In this document: piece after piece, positions 1-9,539 of the stretch
Layout: each line of letters starts with the position of its first letter
Numbering within the stretch: position 1 is the stretch's first letter
Source: Dysgonomonas sp. 521
GTDB taxonomy: Bacteria; Bacteroidota; Bacteroidia; Bacteroidales; Dysgonomonadaceae
DNA: 64,000 nt
NCBI RefSeq assembly: GCF_010501055.1
Contig: NZ_QVMO01000009.1
Coordinates: 1 to 64,000 of the forward strand
Direction: 5' to 3'
Translations under genes and position numbers: made by a program
Notes under the pieces: generated by a model
Database searches by the model: none
The model's input: the letters and a program-made list of their open reading frames with translations, nothing else
Told to the model about the DNA's origin: nothing

Positions 1-241
1 CCGGATTCCGGAGCATCCCCACCCAGTAGGGAAAATTGATGGTCAAAACGACCGTATTCCGGAGCATACCCACCCACTTTTCATCCTTTAAGTAGCTGTT
101 TTTAAGCGAAAAAACCTTCTGTCTTGTTCATTGTTTCGGTCGTTCCGGATTCCGGACGATACCCACCCACTTGCTGGCAAAAAAGACCTACATTCTATGG
201 TATGTCGATAAACGCATATTAATACATAGAAGAACGGGGCA
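1..241. repeat. IS21-family left end with three copies of the terminal repeat
   Basis: Three copies of an ATTCCGG-N(3-4)-(T/C)ACCCACCCA-type motif lie at about 1-31, 56-79 and 144-174. The same motif occurs inverted twice downstream of istB (2565-2612). Repeated end sequences flanking istA/istB are typical of IS21 elements, where they are transposase binding sites. The outer boundary probably lies left of the window, because the first copy starts at base 1, so the target duplication cannot be seen. Confidence 0.75.
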
Positions 242-1846
242 ATGGCAGGAACATTAATTAGAATGAGTAAGATTAAACAAGTGCTTAGATTGCACAAGGA
301 AGGGATCTCCAACCGTCGCATCGCTGTTGAGTTGGGACTTTACAAGGGTACAGTTAATGACTACATCCGCAAAGTAAATGAACATGGGTTTGATGTAGAT
401 TCATTGTTGAATCTGGAAGATCCTGTATTGGAAGAAAAGTTTTCAGCCGGTAATCCGGCTTACACTGATGCACGCTTTAATTATTTGAAAGGGAAGCTTT
501 CTTATTTTGAAGGTGAACTGCGCCGGGCACATGTGACGCGTAAAACACTGTGGAATGAGTATATTCGTGAGTGCCCCGATGGGTACCGTTATAGCCAGTT
601 CTGTTATCACCTGAATCAGCTGCAACTGGCTCGTCATCCTTCTGCTATTTTGGAGCATATAGCTGGCAATGAACTACATGTTGATTTTGCAGGCGACCGG
701 CTCTCTTATGTAGATCTGGGAACAGGTGAAGTGATAGAGGTCCAGGTATTCATCGGTTGCCTACCCTACTCGAACTATACCTTTGCAATGGCTGTTCCAT
801 CCCAGCGGACGGATGACTTTTTGTATGCTCTGTCCTGTTGCCTGAAGGATATGGGAGGTTGTCCCCGGATACTGATCCCTGACAACCTCAAGGCCGCTGT
901 TATAAAAGCTGACCGTTATGAACCGGAACTAAACCGTGTGCTGGATGACTTTGCCAACCATTACGGTTTTGCCGTACTACCAACCCGTAGCCGTAAACCC
1001 AAAGACAAAGCTTTGGTTGAAAACCATGTGAGAATCATTTACACCCGGGTATATGCCCAGTTGCGTAACCAGCGATTCTTTTCCATAGAAGCGCTGAACC
1101 AAGCCATCGCAGAGAAGGTTTCTGAGCATAATCAGACACGTCAGCAACAGAAGGATTACTCGAGAGAGGAAAAGTTTCTGGCTGAAGAGAAACAGGTATT
1201 GCGACCATTGCCGGAACAGGAATTTGAGTTGAAATACTATACAGACCTCCGGGTTGCCACCAACAACTGTATCTACTTGGGACGCGACAAGCATTATTAC
1301 TCGGTACCTTACATCTACATCGGACAGAAAGTATCGGTTATTTATACACGCTCACTCGTTACGATCTATTGCCAGGGCAAAGTAATAGCCACTCACTCCA
1401 GGACGGTTGGATTTGGCTATACCACAGAGAAGGAACATTTGTGTTCAACTCACCAGCATTACAGGGATAGAAGCCCTGAATATTATATCCGTTTGGCAGA
1501 AAAACGCTCCGGGGTTCTGGGAGAGCTTATTAAGCGGAACTTTGAAAAAGAAGAGATCCCCGAAGTTATCTACAAACGCTGTGACGGGTTTCTGTCGCTG
1601 CAGCGCAAGACCGATCCGGTTATCTTCGAGAAAGCCTGCCGGTGGGCATTGCAGAATAACCTTCTTTCATACAAGTCACTACAGAAAATTATAGAGAACA
1701 AGACCTACTGCCAGGTGGAAGACTGTGGTGAACAGGAAGATGGAAACAAACAACGTTCTCATATAAATATACGAGGTAAACAACATTATGACAATCATAT
1801 AAATCAACAACAAACAGAATTATGGAACAGATCAGACAAGGATTAA
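242..1846 (+). CDS. istA: IS21-family transposase IstA
   Basis: This is the DDE transposase that cuts and joins the ends of the IS21 element. The N-terminus (about residues 9-45) has a helix-turn-helix typical of IstA (KIKQVLRLHKEGISNRRIA). A DDE integrase core follows, with VDFAG at about 140-150, a DNLKAAV segment near 215, and a KDKALVENHV segment with the catalytic Glu near 255-262. The length of 534 aa is normal for the family. The start at 242 is used here; ATG 266 is an equally plausible start just before the helix-turn-helix. Its 3' end overlaps istB by 25 nt, the usual coupled arrangement, and repeated IS ends lie on both sides. The frame is intact, so the element may be active. Confidence 0.93.
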   Translation: MAGTLIRMSKIKQVLRLHKEGISNRRIAVELGLYKGTVNDYIRKVNEHGFDVDSLLNLEDPVLEEKFSAGNPAYTDARFNYLKGKLSYFEGELRRAHVTRKTLWNEYIRECPDGYRYSQFCYHLNQLQLARHPSAILEHIAGNELHVDFAGDRLSYVDLGTGEVIEVQVFIGCLPYSNYTFAMAVPSQRTDDFLYALSCCLKDMGGCPRILIPDNLKAAVIKADRYEPELNRVLDDFANHYGFAVLPTRSRKPKDKALVENHVRIIYTRVYAQLRNQRFFSIEALNQAIAEKVSEHNQTRQQQKDYSREEKFLAEEKQVLRPLPEQEFELKYYTDLRVATNNCIYLGRDKHYYSVPYIYIGQKVSVIYTRSLVTIYCQGKVIATHSRTVGFGYTTEKEHLCSTHQHYRDRSPEYYIRLAEKRSGVLGELIKRNFEKEEIPEVIYKRCDGFLSLQRKTDPVIFEKACRWALQNNLLSYKSLQKIIENKTYCQVEDCGEQEDGNKQRSHINIRGKQHYDNHINQQQTELWNRSDKD

Positions 1847-2541
1847 CAAAATTGAGATTGTCGGGCATGACACAGTGCCTGAAAACATTAGAAGAAACAC
1901 GCAGGGCGGATTCCCTTTCGCTCAAAGACGGTTTGATGTTATTGTTGCAGGCAGAGCAGGACCGCAGGGAGTCTAACCGTTATGAACGGCTGTTAAAGAA
2001 TGCAGCCTTTCGCTATCGGGCATCGGTGGAAGAATTAAGCTTCGACCAAAGCCGGGGATTGGAAGAAATGCGTGTGCTCTCGCTGGCCACGGGAAACTAT
2101 ATCAAAAACGGGGAAGCAGTATTGATTACCGGTGCTGCCGGATGTGGAAAGAGCTTCCTGGCTTCCGCTTTGGGAGCACAGGCCTGCCGCCAAGGGTATA
2201 CGGTAGCCTATTACAATATGCAGAAACTCGCACGCAGCCTTAAAGTGGCAAGGGTAGAGGGAACGATTATACGTCTGTTTGAGAAACTGGCTAAAATCGA
2301 ACTACTTATAATGGATGACTTTGGACTGGCTAAAATGGAAAATCAACAACAACTTGATTTTATGGAAATCATCGAAGACCGTCACGCCAGAAAAGCTACA
2401 GTGATCGCCAGTCAACTACCAGTCACAGAGTGGTTTGATATATTCTCGGATGAAACATTGGCCGACTCGATCATTGATCGAATCGTATACACCTCACACA
2501 GATTTGAATTAATAGGAGATAGCTTAAGAAAAAAACGGTAA
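1822..2541 (+). CDS. istB: IS21-family helper ATPase IstB
   Basis: AAA+ ATPase of the DnaA/IstB type that assembles on target DNA and directs IstA. The protein (239 aa) has an N-terminal helical segment (about 1-80), a Walker A motif GAAGCGKS near residue 105, a Walker B segment LLIMDDFGLA near 155, and a sensor-like VIASQLPV near 190. Length and motif order match the family. It overlaps the istA stop by 25 nt and is followed within 25 nt by the inverted IS end repeats. The reading frame is intact. Confidence 0.93.
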   Translation: MEQIRQGLTKLRLSGMTQCLKTLEETRRADSLSLKDGLMLLLQAEQDRRESNRYERLLKNAAFRYRASVEELSFDQSRGLEEMRVLSLATGNYIKNGEAVLITGAAGCGKSFLASALGAQACRQGYTVAYYNMQKLARSLKVARVEGTIIRLFEKLAKIELLIMDDFGLAKMENQQQLDFMEIIEDRHARKATVIASQLPVTEWFDIFSDETLADSIIDRIVYTSHRFELIGDSLRKKR

Positions 2542-2564
2542 TTTTGTCAGACTAATTTGCACAG

Positions 2565-2612
2565 TGAGTGGGTGGGTATCACCGGAATCACTGGGTGGGT
2601 ATCGCCGGAATA
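2565..2612. repeat. IS21-family right end, two inverted copies of the terminal repeat
   Basis: TGGGTGGGTATC(A/G)CCGGAAT occurs twice (about 2568-2587 and 2593-2612), the reverse complement of the motif at the left end. The terminus probably lies at the CA after the last copy (near 2617), giving the usual 5'-TG...CA-3' form. Confidence 0.7.
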
Positions 2613-3366
2613 TGCAGAAGGAAAAAAAATTCAAGATATTTGTGGTTTTAGAGTTACAACATACTTTATTGAAGATGTTAAACTCTTATGGGATATTTTT
2701 GAGCGAAAATATGAAAAGGTGGATGAAGCGAATGATGTCCTTACTCAAGAAAACAAGGAGATTTTTAAACCTGTCCATAAAAATCTTGTTTGTAGGATGA
2801 ATGGAGCAGATACTAAAACATTATATGAACTGTCTTCTTTTTATAATAATGATAATGTATATAAATTGATAGATAACACTTTTGAGATTCAATTCCGAAC
2901 AACTTTGTCAGAAGGATGGCATGAAATAGATCACGTTTTAAGATATAAATGTAAATCTGATTGGGATGATTTTTTAGAAGAGTGGAGAATGCTAAACGGA
3001 ATTTATGCTATTCTTGAAACAAGTGACAACACATTGAAATCTTTATTCGATGACTTATCATATCAACACTATAGAAATCATAATTGGGAAGCAATGTTGC
3101 GAACAAAATTTCGTCTAAAATTCATAAAAGAACACTTAAATGAGAATATATGCAGTATCTTCAATAAAAACAACGAATTAGCAAAAAATATTTTTAGGAT
3201 TGATAGGCAAGAAATAATTGAAAAAGTCGCATTTTCGAAATTACACATTCCTATTTCTTTCGATAATCTTGTTTATCTTCTCAATTGTTTGGTAATAAAA
3301 AATTCTGAAATTGAAAATTTACAACCTACAAATATAACAAAGGATTTTGAAATATATTTAAGTTGA
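2613..3366 (+). pseudogene. RelA/SpoT-domain protein, 5' end removed by the IS21 insertion
   Basis: The open frame runs out of the IS21 right end. The first codons (TTG 2557 to about 2612) are IS sequence, so the native start and the first part of the domain are missing. What remains reads like the second half of a RelA/SpoT nucleotidyltransferase domain: KIQDICGFRVTTYF matches the family's Lys-Asp-Ile-x-Gly-x-Arg stretch, and EIQFRTTLSEGWHEIDHVLR matches the EIQxRT...W...H segment that follows. The C-terminal 150 residues are helical and unrecognised. Intact members make or hydrolyse hyperphosphorylated nucleotides, or modify nucleotides as toxins. This copy lacks the upstream residues and is probably inactive. 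The low-GC codon use differs from the IS. The 5' half should lie left of the window. Confidence 0.7.
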
Positions 3367-3375
3367 TTATCACAA

Positions 3376-3516
3376 ATGAATTATATATGGAATATGAACG
3401 CATTAAAATACAATTTTATAAATTTCTTTCAAATCCTCTCCCCAAAAGCCCTTAGAGTGCGTTTGAAAAAGAAAGATATTGTCAGATTAGTTGAAACTTA
3501 TTTTGAGAGTCTGTAA
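3376..3516 (+). CDS. Small hypothetical ORF (46 aa), possibly a gene remnant
   Basis: An ATG-started frame of 46 codons, basic in its second half (ALRVRLKKKDIVRLVETYF). No domain was recognised. It starts 10 nt after the RelA/SpoT remnant. It could be a residue of a decayed mobile element or chance. No convincing ribosome binding site was seen. Confidence 0.2.
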   Translation: MNYIWNMNALKYNFINFFQILSPKALRVRLKKKDIVRLVETYFESL

Positions 3517-3665
3517 TATCAAGTCCCATTTTTTAGGTAATGAGCTCAAAAATAGTTGATGTAAATAATTAAAATAATGTTTATCTTACGAGCGAAGTTG
3601 AAGAGGAGATAGGCCCTGCTGAGGAGCAACCTGTTAAGCAATAAACTTCAAGATATACCGAAATG

Positions 3666-3690
3666 GGGAGATTTTACATCTCCCTTTTTC
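3666..3690 (+). terminator. Rho-independent terminator
   Basis: Perfect 7-bp stem GGGAGAT (3666-3672) / ATCTCCC (3678-3684) with a 5-nt loop, followed by TTTTTC on the plus strand. It lies 35 nt past the end of the opposing transposase gene, so it would stop plus-strand readthrough into it. Confidence 0.6.
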
Positions 3691-3724
3691 ATTTCGGGCA
3701 TCTTCCAATGGCTAAGAAAACCTA

Positions 3725-4688
3725 TTATTCGTTGCTTTTGAAGAATAAATACCATTTAATATAGTTTTTATAATGTTCTTTGGATAATCCTCTGTGAATA
3801 GCGATATTTTGTTTTAGATGTCCGAAAAAAGATTCTAAGCCATTCGTGGATTTAGGTATATCAGGATTATCCAAGTAATGGAACATGTCAGGTAAAGCTC
3901 TTTTAATATGAATAAAAGCTCTCCGAAGCATTTTATGAGTATACCAATATCTTCCTGTGGGTTCGTAATAGGATTTTTGGTTGATAAAATTCTGATATTT
4001 TTCATACCAATGGATCAGATCTACTACCCAATATCCCCAAACAGTTCTATTGCGGATTAAATGAATCTGTCCTACCAAATACCGTAAATCCTTACCGGCC
4101 TGACTTTGAGGATTCCTTGATAACCAAATCAAGCATTCTCGCTGGATATGAACAACACATCGTTGGATGATGGCTTCAGGACATATCTTTCTTACAGCTT
4201 TGATGATATTGGAAAGTCCGTCACAAGTAACACTCTCTATTTTAATTCCTAATGATAACAGATTTTCTAAATCTTCACAAATCTCATCAAACCACTCCCT
4301 GTCTGTTAAACGATAAAGTTGTGTAGCCTTGATATTATTGTCTCGATAAAGAACTAAACAGACCTTATTGTTAAAGTAAGTGCCATCTATCAATAAATTA
4401 ACTTTTTCTGATGGTCTTATCTTCCAAGTAGGACAATCAGATAAATAAGTATGAAAATAACGTTTTAAACTACTTTTACTGTAACCGCTACTTTGCTCTA
4501 ATTCTGAGAGTGTTTGTTTACCAACGATCCACTGACGAAACCAGATAAACCGATTAGATTGGGAAACAGATTTGTTTCTCCATTGAAATACACAATTACA
4601 GTCTTTGCATTTGTAGCGTTGTTTACCCTTTTGAAACCCATTTTTTACAACATGATTTCCTCCACAAATCCAGCATTTTTTTTGACAT
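3725..4688 (-). pseudogene. Mutator/IS256-like transposase, start out of frame at a poly-A run
   Basis: The gene encodes an N-terminal zinc ribbon (CWICG ... KCKDC), a helix-turn-helix-like segment, and a DDE core: IDGTYF with the first Asp, CDGLSNI with the second, the Mutator-superfamily Cys-x2-His signature QRCVVHIQR, and NGLESFFGHLK with the catalytic Glu. The in-frame stretch has no ATG. Translated upstream of the first Asp it runs back to a TGA in the AT-rich leader. A natural ATG at 4688-4686 is followed by a run of eight A (T8 at 4676-4683 on the plus strand). With seven A it would read straight into the zinc ribbon. The gene is therefore frameshifted, expressed by slippage, or carries a homopolymer error. 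The TTG at 4393 gives only a truncated frame. Confidence 0.75.
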
Positions 4689-5008
4689 AAAAAATAAAAT
4701 TGAAAACGGTTTCAATTTATTTTGGCAGCAAACTGTAGTATACTAATTGTTTTTCTTTTCGAGACCTCTTATTGTTAAGGTGGAAGAGGATTTCAAAAAG
4801 AAAAACAATTTTGAAAATATAGTAAAATACCAACCCATTTTGGCATCGTTACCTTTTTTACAATTAAGGGTATTTTGTCCTGTCTTGTTTCTCTTGCTGT
4901 AATCATTGGTTTTATACTCCTTTGGGCAGTATTAACTTTCTAAATCATACAAATATGAAAATAGTTTATATTCTTTAAGCAACTATCACAGAACATTTCT
5001 ACGGACGT
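4689..5008. other. AT-rich intergenic stretch with a long hairpin
   Basis: Between the transposase start and the phosphodiesterase stop. It holds the perfect 15-bp inverted repeat at 4745-4810 and otherwise low-complexity AT-rich sequence. No gene or RNA was recognised. The right boundary of the insertion sequence should be in here, but I could not match it to the other end. Confidence 0.4.
4745..4810. repeat. Perfect 15-bp inverted repeat with inner second stem
   Basis: AATTGTTTTTCTTTT (4745-4759) is repeated inverted at 4796-4810. Inside, CCTCTT (4765-4770) pairs with AAGAGG (4784-4789). It could be a bidirectional terminator or an insertion-sequence-associated hairpin. The function is not known. 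Confidence 0.6.
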
Positions 5009-5848
5009 TTACTTAAGGATTAATTTAGGATCATCTGTAATAATACCATCAACCCCTTTTTCAATCATCTGTTTTATTTCTACAGAATCATTAACAGTCC
5101 AAACATTTATCCTTTTCCCTTTATCATGAATTTTCTTTATAAGAGATCTATCTGTTAAGTTGTACATGCTGCTGAATTCTGTCAAGGATTCATATAGCGG
5201 CTTGTTGAGATTTGAAAGTTTAGGGCTGAAAATAATATTAGTAAAGGGTATTCTTCCTAAAAATAATTTATGGAGTTCAATATTCTTGTCGTATTTACGG
5301 ATTTCAGATAGTATGTCATCATTAAAAGAATGAATAATACACCATTCTGTGGCATTATATGCATGTAGTAAATCGACCACCTGTTTTTCTATTGATTGGT
5401 AATAATCGTTCCCTTCTTTGATTTCAATAAGTAATTTTGATTTTCCATCTATGGCCTGTATAGCTTGTTCCAATGTAGGTATTTTATAAATATTCCCATC
5501 TTTATCTAAAATATCATATTGTAGAATTTCAGAATATTCTAAATCAATAATTTTTCCTGTCCCATTTGTCGTTCTATCAATGTCAATGTCATGAGAAACA
5601 ACAATAATCGAATCTTTAGTACGTTGAATATCAATTTCTATTCTATTAACATTTAATTCCAGTGCTTTCTCAATACTTGCAACTGTATTTTCAGGAGCAT
5701 AATGAGCTGCTCCTCTATGCCCAGTCACAATAATAGTATCACTGATTTTATTTTGAATTAAACAGTTAGTTATTACCTGACTCAGAACAGCAATAAAAAC
5801 TATTAATGCCGTCAGCAATATTACTTTTGTCCTCATTTTTATTTTCAT
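5009..5848 (-). CDS. Glycerophosphodiester phosphodiesterase (GDPD family), membrane-anchored
   Basis: Hydrolyses glycerophosphodiesters to an alcohol and glycerol-3-phosphate; some relatives act on other phosphodiesters. Residues 8-27 form a hydrophobic anchor or signal, so the enzyme should face the periplasm. The GDPD TIM-barrel signatures are present: GHRGAAHYAPENT (His-Arg and Glu-Asn-Thr) near 43-55, EIDI near 71-74, and SHDIDIDRTT near 84-93. Near the end, NVWTVND and GVDGIITDDP match the last strands. At 279 aa it is full length with metal and catalytic residues intact. Its ATG overlaps the TGA of the upstream ATPase gene (ATGA at 5848-5845), so the two are translationally coupled. 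That pairing is unusual for a housekeeping phospholipid enzyme and suggests a specialised role beside the ATPase. Confidence 0.88.
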   Translation of the reverse strand: MKIKMRTKVILLTALIVFIAVLSQVITNCLIQNKISDTIIVTGHRGAAHYAPENTVASIEKALELNVNRIEIDIQRTKDSIIVVSHDIDIDRTTNGTGKIIDLEYSEILQYDILDKDGNIYKIPTLEQAIQAIDGKSKLLIEIKEGNDYYQSIEKQVVDLLHAYNATEWCIIHSFNDDILSEIRKYDKNIELHKLFLGRIPFTNIIFSPKLSNLNKPLYESLTEFSSMYNLTDRSLIKKIHDKGKRINVWTVNDSVEIKQMIEKGVDGIITDDPKLILK

Positions 5849-8800
5849 AGTTCTATATTAATTAGGTCCTTCACCCCTTTTTCGAAAACTCTAAATGCCC
5901 ATTGATTGGCATTTTTCACTTTTTCAGTAGACTCTAATATTTCAATAAAAAAATTACGAACCTCAGGAGAATTTTTGCATCCCCATACAAAAAAATTACC
6001 AAATCGATGAGTTAATAGTCCACCTAAACCTTCATGCTCTTCTTTCGTTTTCATTTCATCCTTTATTCCTTGTGCTAATGGAGAATCAAAGTTCGGATAT
6101 AACTCTATCTCAATATAACCCTTTACCTCAGCTGGATAATAATTTCCTAAGGTACATAAGACTTCACTCATAAAAGATGGTAAACTTTTGCTATAACGTC
6201 TATCCACTTGTGAATCAACTTTGAAATTGCTGATTTTCTCACTTGTGTCTACATGCCTTACAATGAAATCAAATAGTTGTATTGCTATTTCAATATAACC
6301 AAAGTCAGTTGCTACTATACTTATATTTTCAAGAATATAGAATAGTAAATCTTTGTTTTTATTTTTTAATGCATCATCTACGACCAACTCTATAAAAACA
6401 GGGATGTTATTTTTTATTGATTCAATATTTTGCCAATCTATTACTTGGTAATTGTGCCATTTAAAATAAGAAACGATATACCAGTTTAAGATATGTTGTT
6501 TATAGTATTTTTCTTTTTTACTATCTCTTGTAATTATGAATTTCCCCTTTGTTGATATACACCACTCCTTGGTAATTTGGGATAAAATATTAAAAGCTGT
6601 TTCATTAAATTTGTCAGATTTTTCAATAATATGAAACAGAACATACGATACTGACATTTTACTGTAATCGGATATATTATTTAATACCAGAATTTCGTCT
6701 ATTATATCCGATACATTGTTCCAATTAGAAATCCCCTGTATTATAAGCAAACGTTCAAGCAACATATATGAAAATACATTATTTGAATTATAGCCTTTCA
6801 ATATCTTATCTTTCTGATGCTGTATATTATTGGTGTCTGGGTTTAAAAATTGCGTCAACGAGCTAAAATCTTGATGAGACCAATCTTGACTATCCCGTTT
6901 TGGAATATCTGTCCAAAACTTTTTGAATTCATAAAAATTATTAACAAAATCATTTTGTACACTCCCATACTTCATCATTCCTCTTTTAATAAGAAATTTT
7001 ACAATACTATTTCTAACGGGAAGAGGAAGGCTATTTATTATTTTTGAAGAATACTTGTAATTAGGTGCTATAATTTTTAACTCTTTAGTTAAAATTTTGT
7101 TTCCCAATTTTTCCCAATTACACAAAATATTGTTTTTAATAAACGTTAAACTATTAGTTGAGGTTAAATCATTCATTTGGGTAACAATATCTATAGATAA
7201 TATGAAAGATATAACTCCAAGTTGCATTAAATATTCTATGTTAAGTTGATTACTCGTCAATGCAAAATCAAACAACTCATTAATTATTTCTTTCGACTTT
7301 TCCTTGTTTTGTCTTGTTATTATGTAAATATTCATCGCCAATTGATTTGACATTTTCGAATTACTACCTGTCATAATTTTTTGAAGAAGAGCTACTGGCT
7401 TTTTATCATTTCCTTTCGACTGTAGGTAAACGTTAGGTATAAATAAATCAGCAATTAAATCCATCGTTGTTTTTGATGCAAAACGTAAAACATTATCATC
7501 TTCAATAATGTGCTCTATAATTTCATAAACAGGATTATAATGCTTAAGTACGAGCTTTGACAGTGTTAAATATGCTAGTTTTTGCATTCTAGCTTCATTT
7601 GTTAAAACTAATTCCTTTATTGTTGAGTTATTAAAATCTTTTTCTATGAAATCTTTGATTAATGCATCCCGCAAAAAATTGTTATATACAACATCATACT
7701 CTTTTTCTTTATACACTCCTATATATTCTTTTACAGGAATAGGTTCATTTGCGAAAATTTTGGCTTTTTCCTTCACAAACACGTGTGCAAACATTGCCTC
7801 CTGTATTCTTTCAAATTCAAAACAATAAGCATAATTAGTATCCTTCTTAAGAAAATTAGCTTCAATTAGCATCCTACCTGCATTAGTATAATCAGATTTT
7901 TCGTCTAAAAAAAGCAACTTGATATTTTTTAAACCCTCATCATCAGTATTAAATAAATGAGAACGATGTAACTTGTGAATTTTGTTCTCAATCAAATATT
8001 TTGAAATTAAAAAAATTAGCTCGTAAGCTTGTTTATCATGTATAGTTTGAAGCTTCTGGATGCATAAATTTTCATAATCTAGTTCGTTTTCACTTTGAGG
8101 TAGTTTCTTTCCTTTATAAGCTTCTGCAATCCATCTTAGTTTCAGAGGGTCTAACATTGAATTATATACTGTCGCATAAGCATGAGTATTGATTTGTTCA
8201 ACAGAAGTGAGTAAATTAAACTCTTGTTTATATTTTGGATATACTTTTAGCAACTCTTCTTTTGTAAAATACCTTATTTCCTGCTGATTTTCATCTGTTA
8301 ATAAGAACGAGTATTTTGACAAATTATGCTGAACACTATCCCTCCATGAAAAGGTGCGACAAGAGACTATGATCTTTATGTTTTTATTATTGATCTTCAG
8401 TAATTTATTATCAATATCTGCCAATAAATCAAGATAAGGTATTTTTGAAGCACTATAGTTTGTTGCTTCATTAATAGCATCGAAGAAGAAGATCGTTTTT
8501 TGATGAGTTTTTTCTATTTCCTGTATAATGAAAGATAACAATTTTTCTATTTTTTCAAAAGATTCTTTAGTTAAACCATTACTATCATATGCAAAAACAA
8601 GATTACCATTTTTCTTATTTAGCTCAACCAGATTACATACAATATTAGTTTTCCCTACACCACTTTCACCTAATAATAAATAAAAATTATTTTCAGATTC
8701 AATAAAGTTGTTGTATGATTTTATAAAAGCAGTCCTCTCCTCAAATACTTCACTTATGTATTTAGAACTATTATTCTCCAGAAATTTTTTACATAGTGAA

Positions 8801-9330
8801 TCTGAATATTTTACTATATCACTAATTCCAGTAATTGGTCTTTCTATTAAAACTTTCGCTTCAGTATAACTTTCAGAACTATTAAATTTTAGACTTTCTG
8901 TTTGACCAAGGAAAGTATTGCTTAGATTAATTGGTTCTAGCATTTTTTCAAAGAAAACATCAGCACAACCTTTTGAGTTTATAAAATCTGTTATTACCTC
9001 AAAATGAATACGATGTTTAGTTGTGTCAAGCCCACCTTTTAATATAGTTCCTTCCCAATATTCTGAACTTGCAGAAAATGTTATATATTTTAGTAGCCTC
9101 TCTTTTGCATTCAACTTATTTAGCTTCTGCCTTGCTGAGACATATGCTATCTTGTCGTTTTTTTTTGGCAGCGGTTTAATATTCAATATCGCCTCTAACT
9201 TTTCTTTAACATTAGAAACAAAAAACTCTAATTTGAGCGATAAATCAATTTGCGTAATTGATAGTTCTTGCAAAGATTCAACTATCCTTTTTTGCAGCTC
9301 TGTCCATCCTATAATATTGTTATTCACCAT
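5845..9330 (-). CDS. Large STAND-type P-loop NTPase, possible defence sensor
   Basis: About 1,160 aa. An N-terminal domain of about 200 residues is not recognised. A P-loop NTPase follows, with Walker A GESGVGKT near residues 221-228, Walker B TIFFFDAINEA near 280-290, and IIVSCRTFSWRDS near 325-337, a sensor typical of STAND/NACHT-like ATPases. The remaining 750 residues are mostly helical without a clear repeat match, as in the sensor regions of STAND proteins. ATG 9330 is preferred; a longer TTG-started frame reaches 9381. It is coupled (ATGA overlap) to the phosphodiesterase downstream and divergent from a JAMM protease. STAND ATPases are common switches in antiviral immunity, so a defence role is inferred from architecture and island context only. 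It could not be assigned to a named Avs type. Confidence 0.75.
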   Translation of the reverse strand: MVNNNIIGWTELQKRIVESLQELSITQIDLSLKLEFFVSNVKEKLEAILNIKPLPKKNDKIAYVSARQKLNKLNAKERLLKYITFSASSEYWEGTILKGGLDTTKHRIHFEVITDFINSKGCADVFFEKMLEPINLSNTFLGQTESLKFNSSESYTEAKVLIERPITGISDIVKYSDSLCKKFLENNSSKYISEVFEERTAFIKSYNNFIESENNFYLLLGESGVGKTNIVCNLVELNKKNGNLVFAYDSNGLTKESFEKIEKLLSFIIQEIEKTHQKTIFFFDAINEATNYSASKIPYLDLLADIDNKLLKINNKNIKIIVSCRTFSWRDSVQHNLSKYSFLLTDENQQEIRYFTKEELLKVYPKYKQEFNLLTSVEQINTHAYATVYNSMLDPLKLRWIAEAYKGKKLPQSENELDYENLCIQKLQTIHDKQAYELIFLISKYLIENKIHKLHRSHLFNTDDEGLKNIKLLFLDEKSDYTNAGRMLIEANFLKKDTNYAYCFEFERIQEAMFAHVFVKEKAKIFANEPIPVKEYIGVYKEKEYDVVYNNFLRDALIKDFIEKDFNNSTIKELVLTNEARMQKLAYLTLSKLVLKHYNPVYEIIEHIIEDDNVLRFASKTTMDLIADLFIPNVYLQSKGNDKKPVALLQKIMTGSNSKMSNQLAMNIYIITRQNKEKSKEIINELFDFALTSNQLNIEYLMQLGVISFILSIDIVTQMNDLTSTNSLTFIKNNILCNWEKLGNKILTKELKIIAPNYKYSSKIINSLPLPVRNSIVKFLIKRGMMKYGSVQNDFVNNFYEFKKFWTDIPKRDSQDWSHQDFSSLTQFLNPDTNNIQHQKDKILKGYNSNNVFSYMLLERLLIIQGISNWNNVSDIIDEILVLNNISDYSKMSVSYVLFHIIEKSDKFNETAFNILSQITKEWCISTKGKFIITRDSKKEKYYKQHILNWYIVSYFKWHNYQVIDWQNIESIKNNIPVFIELVVDDALKNKNKDLLFYILENISIVATDFGYIEIAIQLFDFIVRHVDTSEKISNFKVDSQVDRRYSKSLPSFMSEVLCTLGNYYPAEVKGYIEIELYPNFDSPLAQGIKDEMKTKEEHEGLGGLLTHRFGNFFVWGCKNSPEVRNFFIEILESTEKVKNANQWAFRVFEKGVKDLINIEL

Positions 9331-9510
9331 CAAAAAAAATTTCACTAAAGATACATATATATCATTATATAAAAAAACCAATTCACATGCATCTATCTAA
9401 TTGCAACAAAGGATGTAATATCACAACATTTTCTCGTAACATTAATTCTCCCCTAAATTCTCCCCTAAACTCTCCCTGATATAGATCCCAATACAATGAG
9501 AATGCGATTA

Positions 9511-9518
9511 TAGCTTTG
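9511..9518 (+). promoter_or_regulatory. Bacteroidetes -7 box before the JAMM gene
   Basis: TAGCTTTG matches the TAnnTTTG consensus of the Bacteroides primary sigma factor and lies 21 nt upstream of the ATG at 9540. No convincing -33 TTTG was seen at the expected spacing. Confidence 0.4.
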
Positions 9519-9539
9519 TAGCAACAAATAATAAAATGT

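Larger units (their letters stand above)
3367..3724. other. Intergenic stretch with a small ORF and a terminator
   Basis: It holds one small open frame (3376-3516), a short tail-like frame ending near 3643, and a terminator at 3666-3690. It appears to be decayed mobile DNA between two insertion sequences. No RNA gene was recognised. Confidence 0.4.

Noticed and set aside
2557..2612. Start of the RelA/SpoT-domain open frame inside the IS21 end
   Set aside because: These codons are the terminal repeats of the IS, present inverted at the other end, so this is not a native N-terminus.
5845..9330. Assignment of the STAND-like ATPase to a named Avs type
   Set aside because: The N-terminal effector domain and C-terminal sensor region could not be matched by eye to any Avs class, so only the general call is given.
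9023..9400. 125-codon plus-strand open frame opposite the ATPase start
   Set aside because: It is the antisense shadow of the ATPase N-terminus, with no domain or start signal.
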